Source of the DNA: Actinomadura luteofluorescens
Lineage (GTDB): Bacteria > Actinomycetota > Actinomycetes > Streptosporangiales > Streptosporangiaceae
Length of the DNA stretch: 64,000 nt
Direction: 5' to 3'
Assembly (NCBI RefSeq): GCF_013409365.1
Contig: NZ_JACCBA010000001.1
Coordinates: 8,184,001-8,248,000, forward strand
Part shown: positions 1 to 9,627 of the stretch, one piece after another
How positions within the stretch are numbered: the stretch's first letter is position 1
Layout of the letters: each line of letters opens with the position of its first letter
The notes under the pieces: generated by a model
Database searches by the model: none
Told to the model about the DNA's origin: nothing
Seen by the model: the letters and a program-made list of their open reading frames with translations, nothing else
Program-made: the position numbers and the translations under genes

Positions 1-52
1 TTCGATCTTGAGGCCCCTCCGGGAGCCAAACGGGGAGCCACCGCTCCCAGAC

Positions 53-1234
53 TTACGCGGACTTGCTCTGACCGAAGACCGTGTTCATGGTCTCGGCGCC
101 CTTGGTGATGACCGGCCTCAGCTGGTGCCGGTAGACCTTCTCGGTGACTGCCGTTCCGGCGTGCCCGACCAGGTCGGCGATCGTCTCCAACGGCACCCCG
201 CTGTCACTCATGATCGAGACGAACGAGTGGCGGAGCTCGCGAGGAGTCCACTCGTCACCGATCCCGGCCCGCGACGTGATCAGCCGGAAGCTGCGCCGCA
301 CGTTCCCGGCGGCCAGGGCCGTCCCGGTCCTCGTGCAGAACACCAGACCAGTGTCCTGCCAGACCTCACCCGCCTTCAGGCGCTGAACGGCCTGGCGCGC
401 ATGGTGCCTGCGCAGGGCGTCCGCCGCCTGTCCGGGGAGCTCAAGCGTGCGGCGAGACTTCTTGGTCTTGGTGTCGCCGTGGACCCGCACGGAGCGCCAC
501 ACGTACAGGGCGAACCTGGTGTGATCGAAGCCGGCTTCGCTCACCGACCGGAACCTTTCTTTCCCCTCGTCCCAGGCGATGACGTGCGCCCACTGCAGAG
601 CACGTGCCTCTTCGGTGCGGATGCCGACCATCAGGCTGAGCACCACGTAGGCGTGCAGCGGGGACGACTCGGCCTGTTCCAGGACGGCGTTGGCCTGGGC
701 GAGCGTGAGCGCCTTGCTCGGCCGCCCGGCCCTCCCGCGAGGCGTCGTGACGAGTTCCGCCACGTTGCGTGCGATCTTGTCTCGGGCCTGCGCATGCCGG
801 ATCGAGCGCTTGAGGATCGAGTGGACTCCTTGCAGGGACCGCGTTGACAGCCTGCCAGTGAGTCCGTCGAGCCACTCGTCCACGTCGTCGGCGCGGAGCT
901 CGGTGAGCTTGGCCCTGCCGAGATAGGGGATGACGTGCTTCTCGGCGAGGATGCGGTTGGTGGTGACCGTTTGGGCGTCACGTCCCTTGAGCCCCTTGGA
1001 CAACCAGTCGTCGACCGCGTCGCCGACCGTGTAGTACGCGGTGCTCTTGATGCCGGCCTCCAGCTCCTTGACGGCACTGACGAGCTTGTCCCGGACCTCG
1101 GTCTTGGTCTTCCCCTTCCTCTTGAGCCGCTTGCGCTTACCGCTCGAAGCGAAGCCGAGCGAGATGGCACCCGTCCAGCCATCTCCTTCCTCGTAGATCG
1201 ACCCTTCGTACTTACCGATCAGGATCTTTGCCAC
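53..1234 (-). CDS. Tyrosine recombinase / integrase
   Basis: A 393-residue site-specific tyrosine recombinase of the phage/ICE integrase type, which would join an element's attachment site to the chromosome. The N-terminal 60 residues are the basic arm-binding region, followed by a SAM-like core-binding domain (about 65-150) and the catalytic domain. Visible catalytic elements are the first Arg in LMVGIRTEEARALQW, the RELRHSF box, the GHAGTAVTEKVYRHQ box with its His, and the nucleophile Tyr. The start is GTG with GGAGG six bases upstream. The length is normal for the family and there is no disruption. It lies at the window edge, so the flanking attachment site is probably beyond position 1. 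No tRNA is seen in bases 1-52 and no excisionase gene was recognised upstream. It probably belonged to the element whose scraps follow. Confidence 0.93.
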   Translation of the reverse strand: MAKILIGKYEGSIYEEGDGWTGAISLGFASSGKRKRLKRKGKTKTEVRDKLVSAVKELEAGIKSTAYYTVGDAVDDWLSKGLKGRDAQTVTTNRILAEKHVIPYLGRAKLTELRADDVDEWLDGLTGRLSTRSLQGVHSILKRSIRHAQARDKIARNVAELVTTPRGRAGRPSKALTLAQANAVLEQAESSPLHAYVVLSLMVGIRTEEARALQWAHVIAWDEGKERFRSVSEAGFDHTRFALYVWRSVRVHGDTKTKKSRRTLELPGQAADALRRHHARQAVQRLKAGEVWQDTGLVFCTRTGTALAAGNVRRSFRLITSRAGIGDEWTPRELRHSFVSIMSDSGVPLETIADLVGHAGTAVTEKVYRHQLRPVITKGAETMNTVFGQSKSA

Positions 1235-1479
1235 TGCATTCCTCCTCCTACCTGTAGTTCGCGATCGCCTCTGTGGGCCCCTGGCCCTGAGGCGCCTGGG
1301 CCTTCACCTGCGCCCAGCCAGGCGCATCGTGAAGGGCTTCGCCCGCACATTGGCAGGCGTGGGCACCTCTCTCGGACTGCCACTAGTCACCTCCTTTGAG
1401 CATGTTTGCGCTCCATACTATCACGATCAGTACTTTTTCTTTAACTTAGAGTGAGATGCATCTGACGTAGAGCCTATAA
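1235..1479. other. Intergenic region upstream of the integrase
   Basis: No gene is seen here. The part from about 1390 to 1500 is AT-rich compared with the surroundings and carries a perfect TATAAT at 1475-1480 (plus strand) without a convincing -35 box. It probably holds the promoters for the integrase and for the rightward reading frame that follows. In integrative elements an excisionase would be expected here, but none could be read on either strand. Confidence 0.4.
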
Positions 1480-1895
1480 TTGATCTACGATGTAAGGGAG
1501 TTGGCTGGCTTGCTGAATGAACACCCATCAGGGATCGATCAACGTCAACCATCTGGGCTGCCACGGTCACTGGCGCCTTCTGACTCACCCTCCTACGACT
1601 TCGTCGACCGGGGTGAGTTGCCCGTGCCGCTGGCAGGATCGGAGGACCGCAAGTTCGACGCGCAGGTCGCCCGCGCCAAGCTTCTCGTCGACCTGTACTG
1701 CGACGCCCAACGATTCCGGGAACAAGCCTGGTCGCTCTACCCCAGATCGTCACCCGACCACTCGGTACCGAGCTCGTCGCGACCAAGCTCCCGCCGACCC
1801 GCGACCAGAAGGCGTCAACGCTCGGTCTCGCCTACGACGCGATCGAGTCCCAGGAGCCACAGAACGCCGACCACGAGGCGCCCTCGCCAGAGTGA
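1480..1895 (+). pseudogene. Frameshifted hypothetical gene of the mobile element
   Basis: Protein-like sequence starts near a TTG at 1480 and runs through an acidic, helical stretch containing FDAQVARAKLLVDLYCDAQ. It then changes frame near 1735 and continues as LPQIVTRPLGTELVATKLPP to a TGA at 1893-1895. The two pieces read as one small polypeptide broken by a single indel. No family was recognised. Its position beside the integrase suggests an element-borne regulatory or accessory gene, but that is inference. It could also be non-coding sequence that merely looks coding. Confidence 0.35.
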
Positions 1896-1959
1896 CGGCG
1901 GAGTGCCGTGTTTCTGCAGGTGGCATCCACGCGAACTGCGGAAACACGGCGAGTCGGCG

Positions 1960-2517
1960 TCAGGCTTGCTGCTCGGCTGAGCCGCTGGGCGAGAAGTAGG
2001 AGCGGCGAAGCTCCCAGATGCAGTCATCGTCGCTGGGGCGCCCAGTGAGCCGACGCAGCGGCGGTCCTGCCGGAGCGAGGCGCGTTCGCGCGACGTTGAC
2101 GAAGTCCTGCCGCTTCGCCTCGATCCCGGCGCGAAGCTCGAACCATTCGCCGTCTGCCGTCCAGCCGCGGGCGATCTGAAGTCCGACAGGCCAGAAAGCT
2201 GCGTCGATCTCCTGCGCAGCCTTGACGATCTCGTAGTCAGCGGTCAGCACGACCGTTCCCAATGCCTCGTTCCAAGGCCGCTAATCGATCGGCGTGGGGA
2301 CGCGCACTCCGTCGTCAAGCACAGGCAGGTCGCGGGCGTCCAGCTTGCCCAGCTCGATGAGGACGCTCGACGATTCGCGCAGGATAAGGGCGCATGCTTC
2401 CGCTTGCCGGTCGCGCGACCAGCGTTGCTGCTGCGAGCGATGCGTGATCGCGCCACCAACGAAGACCCCGAGCAGCGTGGTGATGGCTGTGCCAACGGTT
2501 GTGATGTACAGGCTCAT
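1960..2517 (-). pseudogene. Small membrane-anchored protein gene split by an amber codon
   Basis: The natural start is the ATG at 2517 (MSLYITTVGTAITTLLGVFV), giving one N-terminal membrane helix followed by basic HRSQQQRWSRDRQ and an amphipathic helical domain. Proteins of this plan (one helix plus a cytosolic helical domain) are common in actinomycete genomes and integrative elements, and their function is unknown. The frame meets TAG at 2281-2283 and continues without another stop as RPWNEALGTVVLTADYEIVK to 1960. A single CAG-to-TAG change therefore explains the break, for a 185-residue product. It is a nonsense pseudogene, a base-call error, or less likely two genes. Confidence 0.6.
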
Positions 2518-2536
2518 AGCTGAAGCGTGTACTTGA

Positions 2537-2821
2537 TCAGGCGTTGCGGTCTGTGCTCGAAGACTCAGTTGCATCCACGATGCGGTGGCGCGCGGAGGCG
2601 GGGAAGAGGGCATCAGTGTCGGCCTCGTCTTCCACTCGTACCAGCAGGTCGAGGCTCCACTGGAGCGCAGCCTCAAGCACCGTCCGCGCGGCTTGGCGCC
2701 TGGACGGCTTAGACGACCACACAGCCGGCAGCAGCACGCCGAACAACACGACGACCACGCTGAGGGCGATCAGGAGTAGGAACCAGCCCCTGATGGCGAG
2801 AGCCGCGACCAAGGAGATCAT
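2537..2821 (-). CDS. Small single-pass membrane protein, unknown function
   Basis: About 94 residues from the ATG at 2821. The strongly hydrophobic segment WFLLLIALSVVVVLFGVLLP is followed by a charged helical tail (SSKPSRRQAARTVLEAALQW and RVEDEADTDALF). The reading frame extends upstream to 2917, but that part is low-complexity and lacks features, so the later ATG is preferred. No clear ribosome-binding site is seen. It lies 19 bases upstream of the amber-split membrane gene on the same strand, so the two may form one accessory unit of the element. The family is not recognised. Confidence 0.5.
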   Translation of the reverse strand: MISLVAALAIRGWFLLLIALSVVVVLFGVLLPAVWSSKPSRRQAARTVLEAALQWSLDLLVRVEDEADTDALFPASARHRIVDATESSSTDRNA

Positions 2822-3097
2822 GGCACTGCTTGTGATTTCGAGAGACGTTGAACTAGGCCTCTTCACCGTCGAACCGGGGCGGCGCCCTTCCCTAGGGAGG
2901 GCGGTCGTCCAGGCCACGGCGACCGGTCAATAGATGGCCACAACAGATATTCTCTCGCACCTTCAGCTTGGCAGCGTCCGCCCTATGGCCGCAGGCGTGT
3001 CCCGTACCCGCCGGCTCGCTGCGGTTGCGGCTGGCGGTGGCGTGGCTGAGGGGTGGTCGTGCCCCCGACTGTCGCCCTGGAGTTGGTCATAAGCGTG

Positions 3098-3512
3098 ATG
3101 TCCCGCAGGCAAATCCGCTCGATCGTCGAGTCCGAGCGGGTGAAATCTCGCTGTGGGAGGGTGCGGTCTCCAGCGGGAAGACCACCGACAGCCTCGTCGC
3201 GTTCCTCATCGCGGTGGCGCAGGCTCCAGAGAACGGCTGATCTTCTGCGTCGGCCGGACGCTCCAGACGGTGGAGCGGAACATCATCGAGGTGTTGATGC
3301 AGCCCCTCGGGCCGTTCGGGCCGTTCGGGCCGCTCGTGACGTACGTCGAGCACACCCGCGGCTCGAACGTGGTCACGATCTTTCGGCGGACCATGCACAT
3401 GGGCGGCGCGAGCGACGTCCGCGCCGAGGGCCGCATCCACGGCGCCACCGCGTCCCTGATCTACATCGACGAAGCCACGCTGAACCCGAGAGCATCGTGC
3501 GGCGACGACGTC
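3098..3512 (+). pseudogene. Phage terminase large subunit, frameshifted remnant
   Basis: Three reading-frame pieces join into the N-terminal ATPase of an actinophage terminase large subunit. They are MSRRQIRSIVESERVK (from about 3098), then after a shift the Walker A region ISLWEGAVSSGKTTDSLVAF, then after a second shift near 3232 RLIFCVGRTLQTVERNIIEV up to the Walker B-like SLIYIDEATL. This order (WEGA-SGKT, GRTLQT, DEAT) is characteristic of the family. The rest of the ATPase and the nuclease domain are missing: after about 3512 the sequence no longer resembles terminase. It is a dead prophage scrap, perhaps from the same element as the integrase. Confidence 0.75.
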
Positions 3513-3716
3513 CGGATGATCCTGGACCTCAGCCCGATGTGCGGCATCGCCTACGACCCGCGCCTGCAGGCCTGGGCCGTCGAGGCCAGCGCCACCAACT
3601 GGCTCGTCTACAAAACAAACGATCAAGAGGCCGGTTCTCCGTGGTGGAGGTGCGGGCTCTGAACTGGTGTTTTGTCGGGACGGGCGAGATCTGAAGCCAC
3701 GCCCTCTTGACCCCAG

Positions 3717-3785
3717 ATGGGCGTGGATTCCACGATCGCCCGGGTTAACCAGCACGCCGCCGACGCCCGCAGTCGGCCTGGCGAG
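3717..3785 (+). pseudogene. IS5-family transposase scrap
   Basis: The frame reads GVDSTIARVNQHAADARS, closely matching CVDSTIVRAHQHAAGAR in the IS5-family transposase at 20.8-21.7 kb. The Asp is the first catalytic residue of the DDE triad. Only this short piece is recognisable, with no terminal repeats. It marks an old insertion between the terminase relic and the defence island. Confidence 0.6.
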
Positions 3786-3924
3786 CAGGCCGAACCTCTT
3801 ATCAGTCGGGCCGCGCGGACGTCCGGCGACTCCCTCCGGTTTACATGCCAAATTGTAACGGCGCACTGCGGTCAGTCACCGAATTGGGTTGCGGTGGGAC
3901 GCCTGTGAGCAGTGAGGTTGGTGT

Positions 3925-5779
3925 GTGCGGATACAACGGGTGGCGATCAGGAACTATCGGTGTCTGCGAGACGTGGACATCCGCTTCGACGACATCACGA
4001 CCTTCATCGGGCCGAACGGGGTGGGCAAGTCCGCGGTGCTGCGCGCGCTGGACTGGTTCTTCAACGGCCCGCCGGGAGGTCGTGGGCTTACCGAAGACGA
4101 CGTGTGGGCCGGGGCAGAGCGGAAGCAGATCAGCGTCGGGGTGGAGTTCTCCGACCTCACCGACACGGACCGGAACGCGCTGGGCAAGTACGCGGCCGGT
4201 GACGTCCAGACCGTGTGGCTGTGGCGCCGTTGGGAGGACGGTTCCGACAAGCTGTCGGGACGCGCGCTCACCTACCCGCCCTTCGACGAGATCAGGGCCA
4301 TCAAGGGTGCGATGGATCGCCGCAAGCGTTACAAAACGCTGAGCGACGAGGATCCCGGGCTGGGCCTGCCGCCCGTCAAGAATGCGCAAGAACTGGACGA
4401 CGCGATGGCCAGGTGGGAGCGCGAGCACCCAGAGCGGCTTGAGGGGACGGAACTCGATTCCGACACTCACTTCTTCGGATTCGCCGGCCAAGCCAAGATG
4501 ACCGGCCTGTTCGACTACGTATTCGTCAGCGCCGATCTGCGGGCCAGCGAGGAGGGACGGGATGTCAAGGGCTCCGTCATCGGGCGGATCCTGAACCAGG
4601 CCATCGACCGCAGTGAGGCGGAGGAGGAGATGGCCGAGCTGCAAATACTGGTCAACGCGAACCGGGAGAGCATCCAGAGCAAGCACTTCGGAAAGCAGCT
4701 GGAGTCCCTCTCTGATCAGCTGACCACGGAGATCGAGCAGCTGACCATGGGCCGGCGCGTTCAGGTCGACTCGCTCGTACCCGAGCTGCTGTTGCCGCAG
4801 GCGCAGTTCCAGGTCTCCATCCAGGACGGCACCGCGCGCACCCGGATCGACCAGCAGGGCCACGGCTTCCAGCGCGCCCTGCTCGTCACCGCCCTGCGTG
4901 TCCTCGCTCAGAGCGCCGTCACGGCAAGCGATCGCACGATCTTCCTCGCCATCGAGGAGCCGGAACTCTTTCAGCACCCGGTACAGGCCCCGCGCATTCG
5001 CGGCCGTCCTACGCAAGCTGGCCGCCGACACCGGCCACGGGGTCCAGATCGCCTACGGGACACACAGTCCGTATTTCCTGGAGACCGAGGGCTTCGCGCA
5101 GATCCGCCGGATGACACGCGAGTTCGCCCAAGGCGCCCCGTCCGTGCGGATCCATTCGACAACCGCCGACGACGTTGCGGCCCGACTCGACACAGTGCTG
5201 GGCCGAGACCAGATCGACCGGCGGCTGACGAACATGTACCTCCTGAACCTCCCCGAGGCGCTCTTCGGTCACGCCGTACTCCTGGTGGAGGGCAGCACCG
5301 ACAAGGGTGTTTGGGAAGGTTGTGGTCAACGTTTGGACCCGCTGAAGAGACACAGCGTCGTGGTGGCCAACGTCGGCGGTAAGGACAACATCGCGCTGGC
5401 GCATGCGGTCCTTACCGAGTTGGGCGTGCCCTGCTACGCCGTCTTCGACGGTGATGCCAACTGCAAAGCGGAGACGCTCGAGGAGAACAAACGCAAGAAC
5501 CGCCTGCTGGTCGGTTACCTCGGCGGGGTGCCAGAGGACTTTCCGGTGACGAAGGTACACGACTCCTATGCGGTCGCTCATGAGGACCTGGAAACGTATC
5601 TGCGCAGCGAATGGCCCGAATGGGAGGACGCACGGCGATCGCTCATCACCGACGGGCGCGGAGTGGACGGTAAGAACTGGGCCACCTACCGGCAGGCCGC
5701 CGTTGAGGCGGTCTTGGATCCGCCAGCGTGGCTTAGCGACGTGATCTCAAAGGTCCGGGATCTGTGCCCCGACGGGTGA
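3925..5779 (+). pseudogene. OLD-family ATP-dependent nuclease (AAA ATPase + TOPRIM), one frameshift
   Basis: Overcoming-lysogeny-defect family nuclease, about 617 residues if read through. The N-terminal ABC-type ATPase has YRCLRDVDIRFDDITTF and Walker A GPNGVGKSA (residues 29-37), a coiled region, then Walker B FLAIEEPELFQHP. A +1 shift follows at about 4990. The second frame continues RAFAAVLRKLAADTGHGVQ, the H-loop GTHSPYFLET, and the TOPRIM motifs AVLLVEGSTDK and VFDGDAN. The indel is one extra C in a CCCC run (GTACAGGCCCCGC), and removing it restores VQARAFAAVL. The start is GTG at 3925. OLD nucleases act in anti-phage defence, and class 2 members (GajA) pair with a UvrD-like helicase. 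No helicase is present here, and transposase debris follows immediately. It may be a real pseudogene or a homopolymer base-call error. Confidence 0.85.
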
Positions 5780-5856
5780 GACGGCAACTCCGCGGAGCGA
5801 GAGTCCCGCCATAGAAGGTCTCGGATGGGCCCGGGCAATCCGAAAGTGAGCCTTTT

Positions 5857-6012
5857 TCAGCGTGATGCGGTCTCGCAGAGTTGCAATGTGTAGATGGCCT
5901 TGGCGAGACGTCCGGTGCGGTGGGGGCAGCGGAGCTTCCGCAGGATTCGCCATGACTTGAGCTGGGCGTTCGCGCGTTCTCCGGGTCTGCGGAGCTTCGC
6001 GTGCCTGCATGT
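5857..6012 (-). pseudogene. DDE transposase C-terminal fragment
   Basis: The frame ends with RPGERANAQLKSWRILRKLR followed by TGRLAKAIYTLQL. This is the C-terminal signature of DDE_Tnp_4-type (IS5 superfamily) transposases from actinomycetes, in which the third catalytic Glu lies in the GERANAxLK motif. The upstream part is not recognisable, and the rest of 5780-6234 shows no gene. It separates the OLD nuclease from the restriction-modification gene. Confidence 0.65.
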
Positions 6013-6234
6013 CCGGGGGACGGCACCGGTCCTTGCTGCCGGTGGCCCAGCGGTGGCGGCCGCACCACCCCGGTGGCGTAGGTCAGGGCCTGACGCGACA
6101 ACGGTAGCGAACAACCGTCCTACGAGGGCTTCTTGACGTCCGGCACTGCCTACATCGTCCGCGATCATGCTGTGATCAGCACGCACGGAACGGCCGCTGA
6201 AAAAGTCTCAGTCCCGCCTCGAGCGTCGAACAGG

Positions 6235-9200
6235 TTAATCTGCGGGCGCCTGTTGCTCGATATGCTGGAGGAGGGGCTGAGTAAGTGGGTCTCTGATCAT
6301 TCGTGGTGCCGCTGTAGCGGTTATCGGAGGCGGAAGCACTCCCGCTGTGGTGAGTCTTGACGTGCTTACTGTTCGATGAGTGCAAATCCTTTGAAGGAGG
6401 TCCTTCTGCTGGTCCTCTAGGGCCACGCACCCGGTGAGAACCGCAGTGAGGGCGAGGAGTTCGTCGGTCATCGCGGCTGTCCAGCGTTGCGGCCTGACAT
6501 GGTCAAGGGGCGAGGACCGGCCGTGGTACTCGGTGGTCCGGTAGTTCAGCCAGTGCCGTATTACTCGCATGCCCCCGACGTCGTATTCCCAGACGTCTAG
6601 CGTTACGGGGCGGATGCTGCCAGTGCCGATGTGTAAGGTCAGGGAGGTCGCGTCGTGAGTGATCTCTGCGGCCGAGCGGGAGGGCAGCGTACTTATCGGC
6701 GCGGGGTTATGGATGCCGAAATGCTGGGCGAGAGCTCGATGTCCACGGGGCCGGCTTGCGGCACCATCATGCTGGTGCTCGCCAAAGGTGTGCAGCCACA
6801 ATAGGTGCCGCCCGAGATCGACGGCCTCGGCCCACAATGCGGGTTCCGTCGTCAAAGGTACACGGACGCCAGGAAGCCTCAGGTCTGCGCGGAACCGTTC
6901 GGTGTAGCCGCGGTGAGCGGTGACGGCGGCCATATAGGAGAGCAGGTCGCCGGGTGTGACTGTGGTCTTCAAGTTCTGCGAAAGTATGGATAGCAGGCCG
7001 GGGGCGATGTTGGTTGAGGTGTCCCTGGTGTCATGGGCGTTCCGGTAGAGCGGCCTTACGCCACCGCCGCGACCGTTGAAGTGATCCAGGTCGGGAATGT
7101 GGTTGGTGAATAACAGTCCTGGGCCGCTCTTGATGCTGTGGGAATCCTGCTCGTTCACATAGATCTGGTGGTCTGAACGTACGGCCCATAACGGCGGCCG
7201 AGGCATCTCCATCAGGCGGCTGTCGGGAATTATCCACTGCCGGTCAAACGGGCGATACGCGACCGGGATCGGTTCCGGGCAGGGGCCGGTCTCTTCAGAG
7301 AGTGATCCGCTGGCGGGTGGAAAGCCAGGGAGAGGGCAGGGCGCAGTGTCAATCTTGCGGTCGCGCCCCTCCTTGAATAGTTGGACACGCCTGGTGCCGG
7401 AAGCTGAGATTAGCTTGAGCCAGCGGGTCTTGAGCGTGTCTGGATCGGGGGCGTAGATCCATGAGCGACCTGGGGTTACGCCGCGTGATCGCCACGGCAT
7501 GATGTCGCTGAGCGCTGGATACTGCGACCATTCGGGAGTTGCTTCCGGGAGGAAGGGCGCTTCCCAGCCTTTTCTGCAGGTCCGCCATTCCGGATCGTCC
7601 GGTCCGAGCGCGGCGAGCCGGGTCAGTTTCTCTTGTCGGCTTCCGTGAAGTTCCAGATACCGGACGATGGCCGGCCTGGTGGGTGCGGGATCGTTGGAGC
7701 GGCTGAAGACGGCGATGCAGAGTTGGCGACTGACCGCTGCGCCGAAGATTCGTGTTCCGGCTTTGGATCGGTTGCCCTCAGGTGACAGTTCGATGACCCA
7801 GCCCTCGTCGCAGATGCTCCGCAGGTAACGGCGGACACCGGCGAACGCCCTGCTGCTGATGAGGCTCGCTGGAACGATGAAGGCGACGACTCCCTGGTTG
7901 TGGTCGTCGTGGGCCTCGAATGCCTTCCAGATGGCCCAGCGCCAGAACAGCCACGGCATGCCGTGTAGATCGGACGTGTACCTGCCCATGCCGGGAGTGC
8001 GGAACTCATCCAGGGAGGGGCGAGTCCGGTTGCCGTCCGTTCCGGAGCGGCGGGGCTGCTCGATCCATGGTGCCTGCCCCTTGGTGTTCTCCACGTGGGG
8101 TGGATTACCGATCACCACCATGACGGGCACTTCGCGTTTGAAGCGGTTGGCCTCTTGGCGGGAGCGCTCCAGAGGCCAGGTGGCGGCGCCGCCTATGCGC
8201 CCTTGCTGTGCCGCAGGGTTCTCAAGGGCGTCGGTCAGGAAGCGGGTCTCCACGCTGGGGACCTCGGTGCTGAAGCGGGACAAGGCTTGATGGATGCGCA
8301 ACTCGGTGATCGCGTAGGGAGCGACCTGTACCTCGAAGCCCACCAGCCGGGTGGAGAGCAGTTCGCGTAAGCGCTCGTTGCGTGCGCCGTCTCCTTGGGC
8401 CTGGCCGATGGTGTCGGCGACACGTTGGACGACCTCGACCAGGAAGGTCCCTGTGCCCATCGCGGGATCGACCACGACGACGTCGTCATCGGCGAAGCCC
8501 CATGGTCTTGCCAGCCGGCTGCGCAGGATCTGGTCAACGAAGTCGACCATGGCGTGCGCCACGGGTTCGGGTGTGTAGTAGCTGCCGCTCTCTTTGCGTC
8601 TGCTCGGATCGTAGGCGGCAAGGAACTTCTCATAGAGATCGACGTAGATGCTTGGCCGGACACCCTTGGGCCGGTTGAAGTCGACTACACCGATGATGCG
8701 GTGCAGGGTGTCGATCGTGCGGAGTTCCTCGACGGCGGCGCTGTCCAGCAAAACCTGGAAGGCCCGCCCGATGAGGAGGTGTTTCTTGCTGAGTTGTCGG
8801 CCGATCTCCAGCAGCGGCGTGCCTTGAAAGACGATGCCGTCCAGTCGGGCCAGCAACATCGCAAAGACGATGGTCTGGGCATAGGCGTCGGCAAAGCCAA
8901 GGTCGTCCAAGCCGGGGAAGAGCAGGGCACGCCAGTCCTCGGCGAGCAGGCTGAGTCCTTCGTAGGCGCGATGATCGGGCGAACCGCGCAGAATCGCCGC
9001 GACTTCGTCGCGCAGTAGCCGGCAGAGACCTGCGACTCGCCGGATGAGTTCGGGTAGTGAAGTCAGCCGCTTAGGCTCCCAGCACAGAAAATCAAGCACG
9101 AGATCCGAGAACCCGGCGCCGGAGAGACGAAGAGGTTTACGTGGATCGGTGAGGTCACCGTCAATACGAAAGAGATTCTTGCATTCACCGAACGAGTAAT

Positions 9201-9594
9201 GTGCCCACGCTGTGCCATCGGTGTAGATCAGGTTGGGCAGGGCGCAGAGCCGTTCCCACTGTTCTCGCTCACGTTTGTTCGGACGCCACTCTTTGGTGCA
9301 GGGCACGCCCCGGTTCGGGGCTTTGACCTCCAGGTAGCCCACACGGGTGTTACCGAGATCAACGGCATAGTCCGGGCGAGCGCGGATGTCCTTCAGTAGC
9401 ACCTCGCCGTAGGCCACGGCGTCAAGTCCGAGCCTGAGTGCTACTCGCTTCAGCAGAAGCTCCAGGGGTCCGCGAAGCTGATCTTCCGGGGCCCCGCCTC
9501 GGCTCAGCTTCTCCATGACGTCGGCCCCGAAACTCGAGACGGCGTCCTCGACCGTGTATCCGGGCAACGGATCACGGCGTTGGCTTCCGGCCAT
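6235..9594 (-). CDS. Fused restriction endonuclease-methyltransferase with type-ISP-like specificity domain
   Basis: A single-polypeptide restriction-modification enzyme of about 1119 residues. Counted from the GTG at 9627, the order is: an N-terminal PD-(D/E)xK-like nuclease motif (RPDYAV near 85 and YLEVKAP near 98-104); a helical linker; the gamma-class N6-adenine methyltransferase core with SAM motif VVDPAMGTGTFLVEVV (about 385-400) and catalytic motif IV VIGNPPHV (about 506-512); then a long C-terminal region like the target-recognition part of type ISP enzymes. The SF2 helicase module of classical ISP enzymes (LlaGI, LlaBIII) is absent, so it should cut without long-range translocation. 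The ATG at 9594, with GGGAGG upstream, is preferred over the GTG at 9627. Motif IV is NPPH rather than NPPY. It converges on the OLD nuclease, forming a small defence island. Confidence 0.85.
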   Translation of the reverse strand: MAGSQRRDPLPGYTVEDAVSSFGADVMEKLSRGGAPEDQLRGPLELLLKRVALRLGLDAVAYGEVLLKDIRARPDYAVDLGNTRVGYLEVKAPNRGVPCTKEWRPNKREREQWERLCALPNLIYTDGTAWAHYSFGECKNLFRIDGDLTDPRKPLRLSGAGFSDLVLDFLCWEPKRLTSLPELIRRVAGLCRLLRDEVAAILRGSPDHRAYEGLSLLAEDWRALLFPGLDDLGFADAYAQTIVFAMLLARLDGIVFQGTPLLEIGRQLSKKHLLIGRAFQVLLDSAAVEELRTIDTLHRIIGVVDFNRPKGVRPSIYVDLYEKFLAAYDPSRRKESGSYYTPEPVAHAMVDFVDQILRSRLARPWGFADDDVVVVDPAMGTGTFLVEVVQRVADTIGQAQGDGARNERLRELLSTRLVGFEVQVAPYAITELRIHQALSRFSTEVPSVETRFLTDALENPAAQQGRIGGAATWPLERSRQEANRFKREVPVMVVIGNPPHVENTKGQAPWIEQPRRSGTDGNRTRPSLDEFRTPGMGRYTSDLHGMPWLFWRWAIWKAFEAHDDHNQGVVAFIVPASLISSRAFAGVRRYLRSICDEGWVIELSPEGNRSKAGTRIFGAAVSRQLCIAVFSRSNDPAPTRPAIVRYLELHGSRQEKLTRLAALGPDDPEWRTCRKGWEAPFLPEATPEWSQYPALSDIMPWRSRGVTPGRSWIYAPDPDTLKTRWLKLISASGTRRVQLFKEGRDRKIDTAPCPLPGFPPASGSLSEETGPCPEPIPVAYRPFDRQWIIPDSRLMEMPRPPLWAVRSDHQIYVNEQDSHSIKSGPGLLFTNHIPDLDHFNGRGGGVRPLYRNAHDTRDTSTNIAPGLLSILSQNLKTTVTPGDLLSYMAAVTAHRGYTERFRADLRLPGVRVPLTTEPALWAEAVDLGRHLLWLHTFGEHQHDGAASRPRGHRALAQHFGIHNPAPISTLPSRSAAEITHDATSLTLHIGTGSIRPVTLDVWEYDVGGMRVIRHWLNYRTTEYHGRSSPLDHVRPQRWTAAMTDELLALTAVLTGCVALEDQQKDLLQRICTHRTVSTSRLTTAGVLPPPITATAAPRMIRDPLTQPLLQHIEQQAPAD

Positions 9595-9627
9595 GAAGGA
9601 TCCCGCCTCCCACAGCAGCGAATCCAC

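Noticed and set aside
1..52. A tRNA attachment site next to the integrase
   Set aside because: No tRNA-like folding or conserved TPsiC segment could be read in these bases. A short GGGAGCC repeat is present but is not enough to call an att site.
3925..5779. Complete Gabija system
   Set aside because: No UvrD-like helicase gene (GajB) is adjacent; the following DNA is a transposase fragment. Only the OLD-type nuclease can be supported.
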